Of a stretch of DNA of 40,877 nt, positions 34,402 to 40,877 are shown in pieces (position 1 is the first letter of the stretch; each line of letters starts with the position of its first letter). The position numbers and the translations under genes are program-made. The notes beneath the pieces are model-generated. The model was not told the origin of the DNA and searched no databases. It saw only the letters and a program-made list of their open reading frames with translations. The DNA is from Lachnospiraceae bacterium (GTDB taxonomy: Bacteria; Bacillota; Clostridia; Lachnospirales; Lachnospiraceae): positions 1 to 40,877 of the forward strand of contig JAFSGE010000014.1 of NCBI GenBank assembly GCA_017434885.1. The letters run 5' to 3'.

Positions 34402-35139
34402 TTAAATGCCTTGTATCATACTACTTATTGTACTGATAGCTCTCTCATACGCTGAAACCGCCGGAGCAACAGGCTGTGTCTGTCCCACAATATAAAATCC
34501 AACGGAACTGTCATATATCTGACTTCTTCTCATCTGTTCCATAAGATGAGCATGGTATTGATTTTCAGCAATCCGTCTTCGTTCTGCGGCAGCCTCCTCG
34601 CTTCTTTTAATATTTTCTCTGCGTTCTTCTGCCTTTTTCTCTCTTTTTTCCTTCTGTGCAGCTTCAAATTTTGCTTTCTTCTCAGGACCTTCCTCTCCGC
34701 TAAGATAATATGTTACCGAGCCATCCTCATGTATCACTACACCTGCTGAAGTAGTAACATGCCCCATTGCAGCCATAAATGCCTCTGTTTCTGGTATCGA
34801 ATCAAAGTGCTGTTGTATCTTTTCCTCGTAATAAGCCGCCTTCTTTGGATCATTTGCCATCTGTTCCAAAATATTAGGTGCAATTACCACATTGGAATAT
34901 CCGGCTGTACCCATTCCCAGATTATCCATGCTGCTTTGGTCTTTTCCAACATTCATTATCATTACATTGCCGTATTTTGCACGAAGCTGTTCTGTATATG
35001 CTTCCACTTTGGATACATTTGCTCCACTTGCCTCCTGCAAACTACTTGTAAAACTGTTCCCATTCACAGATGTTTTCTGTGTCCGGTTTTGGTATTGATA
35101 TGCCATTTGCATAACACTTGCCACATTACTCAAATTCAT
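34402..35139 (-). CDS. Unknown protein coupled to the histidine kinase gene
   Basis: A 245-residue protein of unknown function with the same core as the gene at 33335-34282. A polar start (MNLSNVASVMQMAYQYQNRT) leads to AKYGNVMIMNVGKD, VVIAPNILEQMANDP and GVVIHEDGSVTYYLS. A long, strongly charged helix follows (about 160-205, rich in Lys, Glu and Arg) and ends in a hydrophobic tail. No signal peptide, no cysteine. I start it at the ATG at 35139, because AAAGGAG lies eight bases before it; an ATG at 35157 precedes the site. Its start lies inside the end of the kinase gene (14-base overlap), so the two are translated together. Resemblance to DUF6033-type proteins is from memory, unverified. Confidence 0.72.
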   Translation of the reverse strand: MNLSNVASVMQMAYQYQNRTQKTSVNGNSFTSSLQEASGANVSKVEAYTEQLRAKYGNVMIMNVGKDQSSMDNLGMGTAGYSNVVIAPNILEQMANDPKKAAYYEEKIQQHFDSIPETEAFMAAMGHVTTSAGVVIHEDGSVTYYLSGEEGPEKKAKFEAAQKEKREKKAEERRENIKRSEEAAAERRRIAENQYHAHLMEQMRRSQIYDSSVGFYIVGQTQPVAPAVSAYERAISTISSMIQGI

Positions 35140-36616
35140 GTTCATCTCTCCTTTCATTCTGCAACATAACCGTTAATGTGAATTTTTTATTGTGAGCAGT
35201 CCAATCCACGCCACCGTGATATTTTTCTGCTGTATTCTTTATATTGCTAAGTCCGATTCCGTGAGCCTTTTTATCTTTCTTATCCGTTGCCGGAAACTCA
35301 GAGTATTTTTTTCCGTAATACGAAGTATTACGTGTAATCTTACCATCAAAGCTGTTCTCCACTTCTATAAAGAACATCTTGCCTCTTGTAAATGAGGACA
35401 GAGTAATAAAAGCATCTGCACTCTTATCATTCTTTTTCAGCTTCTTACAGGCTTCGATTGCATTATCCAAAGCATTTCCGATAATAATTCCTATATCATA
35501 GCCTTGTATCTGCAAATTCTCCGAGAACAACAGCCTATCGGCATTTAACTGAATATCCGGTATAATGCGAGTCAGCTCGTGATATTTCATATTCAGCAGA
35601 ATATCAACTACGCTGTTACCCGTTTTGTACTGAAAATCCAACCTATCCATCGTCTGATTCAGTTGCGAAAGGTAATTCTGCAATTCCCCATTAGTCTGAC
35701 CTTCCTCATTACCTGCAAGCTGCATAATCACAGACAGGGTGTTTTTCATATCATGCTTCATACTGCGTATTCCACCATAGATATGCTCCATTTCTGCCAT
35801 ATGCTCCTGCATATTTTTCATTTGCTTTTCTAAAATGAGTTTGTCACTCTTTTCCTGATTCAGCGTTATCATATCCTGAAAGAGCTTGACACTATAAACA
35901 ATGGAAAGAAGCGACAAAATCAGAATTGCCGGGGTAATTACCATAAGAATCGGATATTTCCCATACAAATCCTGTGGCACACCATTTTCCATCGTAAGCA
36001 GGATTGTCCGAAGCATTACACATAACAAAAAGCCCACACAGCCCGGTGTCAGCAAAAACAATACTTCCTGTCTTTGGACCGGATACTCTTTATCCTTATA
36101 ATACTTAACCACCGCTTTTAATGCTCTATACATCAGAACCATGTAACAGACCACCATAAGCGTCTGCAAAATACTTGCTGTAACATCAATCAAATGCTCT
36201 GTCGTTCCTGCTGATACATAATTCTTCTGCATTAGCAAAACCCACAACTCGAATAGTTTTCCACCGCATACAACTACCATCATTCCTATAAAAGAACACA
36301 AATCCCTGATTGCCATGAATGTAATGGTTAAAAATGCAGCCATCTGTGTCCCGATATGATAAAACAGCTTACCAAATAAAAATACTGCTACCGATAACAG
36401 CATTAACTTTCCCAATGTTTCTTTGGTTTCATAACTGCTAGGAAAACAATGATCCAGGATATAATCGGTAACAACAAACACGATTATCAACAAATATTTC
36501 CCATATTTACCAAACCATTTCTTTTGCTCCACAAAAGAGTCATAATAACTGGATAGGCAGCACCCTGTAAAAATAGTAGTCACAATACCCAAAATAATGC
36601 TTATAACACTATACAA
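35126..36616 (-). CDS. AgrC/ComD-like sensor histidine kinase (GHKL)
   Basis: A 496-residue membrane kinase. About six hydrophobic segments occupy residues 1-250. A coiled linker follows (250-280), then the H-box RSMKHDMKNTL with His288. The GHKL ATPase domain has the N-box IIGNALDNAIEACKK near 380 and the G-box AHGIGLSNIKNTAEKYHGG near 455. This is the layout of peptide-sensing kinases such as AgrC. The start is probably the TTG at 36616. GGAGGTGG sits eight bases before it, whereas the ATG at 36631 has no ribosome site and contains that very sequence. It overlaps the stop of the LytTR regulator by eight bases. No peptide precursor or processing gene lies nearby. Confidence 0.88.
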   Translation of the reverse strand: MYSVISIILGIVTTIFTGCCLSSYYDSFVEQKKWFGKYGKYLLIIVFVVTDYILDHCFPSSYETKETLGKLMLLSVAVFLFGKLFYHIGTQMAAFLTITFMAIRDLCSFIGMMVVVCGGKLFELWVLLMQKNYVSAGTTEHLIDVTASILQTLMVVCYMVLMYRALKAVVKYYKDKEYPVQRQEVLFLLTPGCVGFLLCVMLRTILLTMENGVPQDLYGKYPILMVITPAILILSLLSIVYSVKLFQDMITLNQEKSDKLILEKQMKNMQEHMAEMEHIYGGIRSMKHDMKNTLSVIMQLAGNEEGQTNGELQNYLSQLNQTMDRLDFQYKTGNSVVDILLNMKYHELTRIIPDIQLNADRLLFSENLQIQGYDIGIIIGNALDNAIEACKKLKKNDKSADAFITLSSFTRGKMFFIEVENSFDGKITRNTSYYGKKYSEFPATDKKDKKAHGIGLSNIKNTAEKYHGGVDWTAHNKKFTLTVMLQNERRDEHEFE

Positions 36617-37322
36617 AGATACCACCTCCATTTTTCAGATACCGCATATACACCTTTACAAATTCACTGTACTTATCCTTTGACAAAATGATTGTTTCTC
36701 CGTTATGTAGTGTAATACTGTCATTCCCGTATTCCATAATAAATGCCATATTTACCAGATACCCTCTATGACAACGGTAAAAACTGCCGACTAATTGCTT
36801 TTCCAATTCACCAATAGCCGCATAAGCCTCCACGGCATCTGTCTTAGTGTGTATTTCAACCTTTTTTGCCCGGCTTTCAATATATAAAATGTCACTCTGG
36901 TTGAAAGTGGCATTCCGGTTTCTTGTTTTTACAAATAGTTGCCCGTTTGTTTGCTGCTTTCTCTTTCCTACTTCTAAGACTGCACGATCATAAACCTCGC
37001 TAAACTTGTGTTCCTCAATCGGCTTTATGAGATAGTGGAACGCAGCTACATCAAATGCATCAAAAACATATTCTTTCACGCCGGTAATAAATATCAGTAC
37101 CGTGTTGTCTGCTTTTTGCCTTAATGCTCTGGCTGTATCAATTCCATTCATTCCATCCATTTGTATATCAAGGAATATGATGTCATATACGCTGTTAGCC
37201 TGTAGCAAATCCTCTCCCGTCCCATAAGTATCAATCTCACAGTCGGTCTGCTTTTTCTCTATCAATTTTTTAATCTGCTCCCTGACGACCTTTTCATCAT
37301 CAACGATTGCAATACGAATCAA
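36609..37322 (-). CDS. LytTR-family response regulator (AgrA-like)
   Basis: A 237-residue regulator. The receiver domain (1-120) has D8/D9, the phosphorylation site D52 in FLDIQMDG, and the switch Thr and Lys in FITGVKEY and YLIKPIEEHKF. A LytTR DNA-binding domain follows (about 140-232, DILYIESRAKKVEIHT ... FYRCHRGYLVNM). LytTR proteins bind paired direct repeats near promoters. The start is a TTG with AAGGTGAG upstream and the family N-terminus IRIAIVDDE. It heads an operon with the GHKL kinase and the unknown gene at 34402-35139. A sigma-28-like promoter lies 32 bases upstream. Confidence 0.9.
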   Translation of the reverse strand: MIRIAIVDDEKVVREQIKKLIEKKQTDCEIDTYGTGEDLLQANSVYDIIFLDIQMDGMNGIDTARALRQKADNTVLIFITGVKEYVFDAFDVAAFHYLIKPIEEHKFSEVYDRAVLEVGKRKQQTNGQLFVKTRNRNATFNQSDILYIESRAKKVEIHTKTDAVEAYAAIGELEKQLVGSFYRCHRGYLVNMAFIMEYGNDSITLHNGETIILSKDKYSEFVKVYMRYLKNGGGIFV

Positions 37323-37353
37323 AATCTCACCTTCTTTATGTTTCTCGTTTCAT

Positions 37354-37380
37354 ATATCGGCACCTTTTTTGCCATTTTGG
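37354..37380 (-). promoter_or_regulatory. Sigma-28-like promoter of the two-component genes, copy D
   Basis: Minus-strand CAAA, 14 bases, then GCCGATAT (37354-37361). It lies 32 bases before the TTG start of the response regulator. It lacks the AAGAAAAAA and ATTATAAG blocks of the other copies. Confidence 0.58.
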
Positions 37381-37429
37381 GACAAAAGGAACGAAACCCC
37401 ATCTGAACGGGAATGAAATTCTTTCTTAA

Positions 37430-37522
37430 ATAAAAATAGCGTCCATTTCCACACTCACTCCCTTGAAAACAGACGCCATCCTTAGCTGATAATATGCATC
37501 GACAAATATTCTTTTTTTCTTA
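37430..37522 (-). promoter_or_regulatory. Duplicated promoter-plus-hairpin element, copy A
   Basis: TAAG (37519-37522), 17 bases, then CGAT (a sigma-28-like pair) leads into GCATATTATCAGCTAAGGATGGCGT. The hairpin GCGTCTGTTTTC / GGAAATGGACGC follows at 37439-37476 (12 positions including G-U pairs), then TATTTTTAT. Copy B at 39867-39965 keeps the promoter, AGCTAAGGATGGCGT, and the tail, but has a different stem. It lies in the 403-base gap before the response regulator. It could make a short RNA or act as an attenuator. Confidence 0.65.
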
Positions 37523-37562
37523 CTTCAATGGAACAAAACCCTAATTTATCATTCTTCCGCAA

Positions 37563-37704
37563 TCACCCAATCAGAGCCACATACTTCTTCCACTCCATGT
37601 AACCTTTCATATCTCCAAAGCAATACGCAAACTACATAATATCATTCCAGATTCTCCCGTCTGCGGACTTGCATAGGACATAAGAGCATCGGATTACTCA
37701 TCAT
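37563..37704 (-). pseudogene. Possible decayed small gene
   Basis: Right after the stop at 37726 lies an AGAAAGGATGAG ribosome site and an ATG (37704) opening a 20-codon frame (MMSNPMLLCPMQ...). A second frame then opens (37681-37607, MSYASPQTGESGM...). A third (37610-37563, MKGYMEWKKYVALIG) overlaps it by ATGA and has its own TTTGGAGAT. Three short frames in series with protein-like text suggest one gene of 50-60 codons broken by two frameshifts. It could also be chance, or genuine tiny peptides. Confidence 0.3.
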
Positions 37705-37725
37705 CTCATCCTTTCTGACTCTGAC

Positions 37726-39789
37726 CTAATATCCCGGATAGCCCATCTGCTTTCTCCATTCCTCACGTTTCTGCTGCTCCCTCTCTTCTGTTGTGCCCAT
37801 ACGCTCCAACATTTCCTTATAAAGCAACTCATCAATTTCATTCGCTGTATATAATTGTCCTCCTGAAATTGTGCGGAATATTCTCTCCCCGTTGTACTCA
37901 GGATGAGTTCTCTTATACATTTCCTCATAAGAAACCTGCTGTGCTTTCAATTTTTCCTCATTCGCGGCCATAATCTCCATTTGCATCTGATGCATTTCTT
38001 CTGATGTATAGAATCTGACTCCTAACGGATTAGTATACTTCGCCCACTGCATTTTGTCTTTGTCAATATACATGGAATCCCCTACCGTAATGGAGTAATC
38101 AGGAACGCCCTTATCTGTTCCATTGATAAACTCCATAAAGCCTTCCATGTCAATCTCATCATTCAGAAAATCATTCCAGAAATTTTTATGGGCTGCAAAA
38201 CGCATATTCCAGTCAGAGGGGAACTGTCCGATAAATTCCATAACTTTGTCATACTGTTCCTTATTTTCAAAGGTAATAGACCACTCATACCCTTCGGTCT
38301 GTCCCGCTTTTCTACAGAAAATGCCTTCCTCGGTATACCATGTGATATAACGGATATCGTCATCATCCGGATCAGCAGTTTCATACACACAAGAAGTGGA
38401 TTCTGTGGTTAATAAAGTGCTTGCATCAGTAGTAAACACATCTTCCTTTTTGGTTTCCTTTTCCTCTTTTCTAGCCTGCTCCTCCTTCATTAGTTCCTGA
38501 ATTGCCTCTTGGACGGAATCAAATTTGTCAAGGAACTCCTCCCACTCTTTTTCTGTGAAAGACTGTGAGCCAATCTGATATGAGGCTTCCGTATCCCCAT
38601 TTTGAATTTTTGCAAAAATCTCATTTATCTTTTCTTCCAGAATTTTTGCATAATCCACTGTTTCCTCTGTGTCAGCAGTATCTGTACCTGTTAATCCTTC
38701 CAGTTTTTCAATAAATGCTCTGTAAAACTCCTTTTCCTGCTCCACATATTTAGCAGCTTTTTCCCCCCGCTGGCCTATCGGCATAAGAGGATTTTCCAAG
38801 TCACACAGCATCTCTCTTGCCGCTTGTAATGCGGATGCTACAGAACCGCCAAATACATCCGTGTAATCTGCCACACCGTTCTGTCTGTTCTCTACCTGAT
38901 GTATAAAAACTTGTGAAAGGTAATCCATTCTCTCACCTTCGTTGTACCCGGTTTCTTCAGTAGCTTCCATAAATGCCTGTTTTACTTCCTCCGGAGCATT
39001 TGGTGCAAATCGCGAAAAATCAATTGCAGTATTATCTTTCACTTCATTATTCGCTGTATATGTAGCAAAAAAATCAAATAATGCTTTACAATCCTCTGCC
39101 TGATTCTCTATTCCGGCGTCCTTGTATACCTGTATCATCTTCTCCATGATGGATGTCCAATCAAATCTTTCATTCAAAAACACATCTGCACCTGAAAGGC
39201 TGCCGCAATATCCGATACTGCTTGCATTTCCTCCATACACCTCAAGCTGCTGATGAGAGCCAAAGGTTCCTCCATCTGTAATTCCCATCTTATCGGTGTA
39301 ACTTAACAATGCGAACATCTCAAGCTGTGTTGCATTATTAGGGCTTACCTTATTCACTTCTACGTTATAGATTACCTTCTTACCACCAAGATTCGAAACA
39401 ACCTGTACTATGGGATTATCCGGTGTGGACTTTTCACTAAGCATTGCCCGCATACCATAGGTAACAGACTGACCTTCTTCCGGAACCATAGTAAGTCCCA
39501 TAAATTCTCCATCGTCCTCAGTTTCAGCTATGGATACTGCTCCGGTCTGCTTTTCGGTACAAACTTCTACAGTCTTTGTCACTCCCCTTTGGGACATCCA
39601 TGCCTTGTGAAATTCCTGATAATCCACAAACTCAGCAAATCCCGGATTCTCTGTCAAATCCTGTGGATTTTTTTCATTGGGTGTTAGTTTTCCATCTTCT
39701 GTCTGTGAAAAACCTGCAAAGTATTTCACACTCGTATTCGTCTGATACGGTGTATAATACCTGTTGCTTGCACTACTTCCTATCTGCAT
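37726..39789 (-). CDS. Large unknown Lachnospiraceae-type protein
   Basis: A 687-residue protein of unknown function. The polar start MQIGSSASNRYYTPYQTNTS has no signal peptide. A globular first part (about 60-340) contains VVSNLGGKKVIYNVEVNKV. A Glu/Lys-rich helical stretch (about 340-470) includes the segment IGSQSFTEKEWEEFLDKFD, which I recognise as recurrent in Lachnospiraceae proteins. Then come a Thr-rich linker and a C-terminal domain (about 485-625: YITWYTEEGIFC, GYEWSITFENKEQYDKV, DWNMRFAAHKNFWNDFL, DYSITVGDSMYIDKDKMQWA). The end is charged and Glu/Arg-rich. The start at 39789 is set by AAAGGAGAATT; a longer frame from 39915 runs through the hairpin element. A GACTGACAGA hairpin precedes the ribosome site. 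Confidence 0.72.
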   Translation of the reverse strand: MQIGSSASNRYYTPYQTNTSVKYFAGFSQTEDGKLTPNEKNPQDLTENPGFAEFVDYQEFHKAWMSQRGVTKTVEVCTEKQTGAVSIAETEDDGEFMGLTMVPEEGQSVTYGMRAMLSEKSTPDNPIVQVVSNLGGKKVIYNVEVNKVSPNNATQLEMFALLSYTDKMGITDGGTFGSHQQLEVYGGNASSIGYCGSLSGADVFLNERFDWTSIMEKMIQVYKDAGIENQAEDCKALFDFFATYTANNEVKDNTAIDFSRFAPNAPEEVKQAFMEATEETGYNEGERMDYLSQVFIHQVENRQNGVADYTDVFGGSVASALQAAREMLCDLENPLMPIGQRGEKAAKYVEQEKEFYRAFIEKLEGLTGTDTADTEETVDYAKILEEKINEIFAKIQNGDTEASYQIGSQSFTEKEWEEFLDKFDSVQEAIQELMKEEQARKEEKETKKEDVFTTDASTLLTTESTSCVYETADPDDDDIRYITWYTEEGIFCRKAGQTEGYEWSITFENKEQYDKVMEFIGQFPSDWNMRFAAHKNFWNDFLNDEIDMEGFMEFINGTDKGVPDYSITVGDSMYIDKDKMQWAKYTNPLGVRFYTSEEMHQMQMEIMAANEEKLKAQQVSYEEMYKRTHPEYNGERIFRTISGGQLYTANEIDELLYKEMLERMGTTEEREQQKREEWRKQMGYPGY

Positions 39790-39801
39790 AATTCTCCTTT
39801 C

Positions 39802-39829
39802 TGAGGTTCTTCTGTCAGTCAGAACCTCA
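39802..39829 (-). promoter_or_regulatory. Leader hairpin with GACTGACAGA loop, second copy
   Basis: TGAGGTTCT pairs perfectly with AGAACCTCA (9 bp), and the loop is exactly GACTGACAGA on the minus strand. The stem ends directly before GAAAGGAGAATT, the ribosome site of the gene starting at 39789. The stem shares no sequence with the one at 34297-34322. Confidence 0.65.
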
Positions 39830-39866
39830 CCACTCTCCGAAAGGACCAAGTGGTATATATTTTTAT

Positions 39867-39965
39867 ATAAAAATAGCGTTATGCTCTCATAGATAATACT
39901 CATCCGTGAAATCATAACGCCATCCTTAGCTTATAATATGTATCGGTAATAATTCTTTTTTCTTG
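39867..39965 (-). promoter_or_regulatory. Duplicated promoter-plus-hairpin element, copy B
   Basis: CAAG (39962-39965), 16 bases, then CGATACATATTATAAG and AGCTAAGGATGGCGT. The hairpin GCGTTATG / CATAACGC (39876-39920, with an inner TTTCA/TGAGA pairing) follows, then CTATTTTTAT. It lies upstream of the large unknown gene, about 85 bases after the stop at 40048. AAGGA before the ATG at 39915 could also start a short leader peptide inside the hairpin. Confidence 0.65.
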
Positions 39966-40047
39966 CTAAAACAGAACAAAAACCAATCTGAATGGTAACA
40001 AAACCTGAAATTAGAGTGATACATCAATCTTTACTGCCTTTTTTGCA

Positions 40048-40877
40048 TTAAACAATTCCACCGTGCTTATATTGCTGTTCCCGAAGCTTATCCAATGATT
40101 TTGCTCCATCCGGGCTATACAAATCTAATAACTCCAAAAAATTGCCGGACGCCTTGCACCCATGCAATAACAGACGCATACTATCCGCATCTTTACCAAA
40201 TAACATACCCAACAGACTCATATCATACTGATTTTGACTATCACATAATATTCCCTGCTGATGTAAATCCTCCATAAAACCATAAGTACGAACCTCGGAA
40301 CCTATTCGCATCGCCACATGATACAAATCCGGATCAACAGTATGAAGATAATTTAGGTAGCGTGTCTCAATATTTCTATTGGGCGTGCCGCTCATCATCC
40401 AATTTGCAATATCTTCCACAGAGGCTTCCATACCAACATCATCAAGCAAGTGCATCTGCCATCTGCCGCTTTCCGTCTTTGTAAAAGTATATTTTCCATC
40501 TTCCGAATACAATGTATTTGACCATGAGTTTTTGGGAGCCGCCTGGTCTCTGACAAGCACATTAAATGCATCCATTGCAACTCTGTCCGGGCTACACTTT
40601 TTCTCATCTGTAGGTAATTCCATTTTCCTCAATGCTACTGCAGTCTGCACCAACTCATAATCCGATATGTTTTCTCCATGATAAAAATAAGAATTTTGTT
40701 CTTTCAATTTTTCAAATGAAGCCGGTAGTTTTACTTCTGCCAACTGCTTTTTTGAAACCTCAGTCCAATCTTCTTTTTTCTTACTACCTGCTGTCTGCAT
40801 CTGTACTCTCGGACCATTTGTAATCTTTGTACCATATTTTGCATTTACCATATGTTCCGTTATTGTCACATGGGCAA
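40048..40877 (-). CDS. Unknown protein, 5' end beyond the window
   Basis: At least 275 residues; the frame is open at the window edge, so the true start is probably outside. A GTG at 40869 and an ATG at 40851 (MVNAKYGTKITNG) are possible internal starts, but neither has a good ribosome site. The visible part is soluble: a Lys-rich stretch (SKKKEDWTEVSKKQLAEVKLP), then YSEDGKYTFTKTESGRWQMHLLDD near 125-150, and a helical C-terminal half (EDIANWMMSGTPN, LHTVDPDLYHVAMRIGSEVRTYG, SLLGMLFGKDADSMRLLLHGCK). I recognise no family. There is no clear terminator; copy B of the promoter element begins about 85 bases downstream. Confidence 0.65.
   Translation of the reverse strand, partial: AHVTITEHMVNAKYGTKITNGPRVQMQTAGSKKKEDWTEVSKKQLAEVKLPASFEKLKEQNSYFYHGENISDYELVQTAVALRKMELPTDEKKCSPDRVAMDAFNVLVRDQAAPKNSWSNTLYSEDGKYTFTKTESGRWQMHLLDDVGMEASVEDIANWMMSGTPNRNIETRYLNYLHTVDPDLYHVAMRIGSEVRTYGFMEDLHQQGILCDSQNQYDMSLLGMLFGKDADSMRLLLHGCKASGNFLELLDLYSPDGAKSLDKLREQQYKHGGIV

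Noticed and set aside
36617-36631. ATG at 36631 as start of the GHKL kinase
   Set aside because: No ribosome site precedes it, while the codons after it contain GGAGGTGG, ideally placed for the TTG at 36616.
37642-37704. The 20-codon frame as an AgrD-like signal peptide precursor
   Set aside because: It lacks the amphipathic leader and acidic tail of AgrD, and no AgrB-like protease is nearby; a decayed gene is the simpler reading.
37323-37725. Cyclic-di-GMP riboswitch before the two-component genes
   Set aside because: The conserved GEMM-I and GEMM-II sequences are absent; the structure found is the duplicated hairpin element instead.
39790-39915. Longer start (ATG at 39915) for the large unknown protein
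   Set aside because: The extension is encoded by the duplicated hairpin element and the GACTGACAGA hairpin. The ATG at 39789 has a much better ribosome site. A separate leader peptide from 39915 remains possible.

Overview
The window looks like a chromosomal stretch from a motile, anaerobic, low-GC Firmicute, most likely a member of the Lachnospiraceae. This rests on the strong AGGAGG ribosome binding sites, the AT-rich intergenic DNA, the gene content (2-oxoacid:ferredoxin oxidoreductase, rubredoxin, flavodiiron protein, DUF4125 protein) and the sigma-28-like promoters. Apart from one amidase at 19973-20497, every recognised gene is on the minus strand. I saw no rRNA, tRNA, CRISPR array, transposase or integrase.

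Layout, with increasing coordinate (so against the direction of transcription). 1-4.6 kb: a degenerate EAL-HDOD protein, an HD-domain hydrolase, an unusual Fpg/Nei-like glycosylase with a zinc-ribbon partner, and a WYL regulator. 4.6-7.2 kb: a CaCA-family cation exchanger under a clear yybP-ykoY (manganese) riboswitch, then a MATE transporter. 7.3-12 kb: purine salvage (apt plus an NCS2 permease), a secreted DUF5722 glycosidase-like protein, and metA with the acetyl-CoA-type Glu111. 12-20 kb: ligA, an RluF-like pseudouridine synthase, hflX, aroA, a HAD phosphatase and a second MATE transporter. 20-25 kb: the plus-strand amidase, a TPR-DUF4037-DUF4125 protein, a substrate-binding-protein/GGDEF fusion, and an aldolase-domain protein. 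25.9-30.7 kb: an apparent operon, in transcription order flavodiiron protein, rubredoxin (53 aa), PorG-PorD fusion, PorA-PorB fusion. It could pass electrons from 2-oxoacids to O2 or NO. 30.8-32.5 kb: a methyl-accepting chemotaxis protein.

32.6-40.9 kb is the most unusual region. It holds five uncharacterised proteins around an AgrA/AgrC-like two-component system (LytTR regulator plus GHKL kinase). Three intergenic regions carry sigma-28 (SigD)-like promoters: GAAG-N15-GCCGATAT, CAAA-N14-GCCGATAT, and a duplicated element with TAAG or CAAG upstream of CGAT. The duplicated element also carries a hairpin whose stem differs between copies but remains paired, followed by TATTTTTAT. Two of the unknown genes have a hairpin just before the Shine-Dalgarno sequence, with the same ten-base loop (GACTGACAGA) on different stems. 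Together these suggest a late-flagellar regulon of undescribed proteins with its own signalling pair and leader RNA structures. The promoters and hairpins are visible in the sequence. The link to motility or flagellar export is inference.

Start codons were moved inward for several genes (glycosylase, first MATE, metA, ligA, amidase, PorGD, flavodiiron protein, kinase, three unknown genes) because a good ribosome binding site or the family N-terminus supports the internal start.
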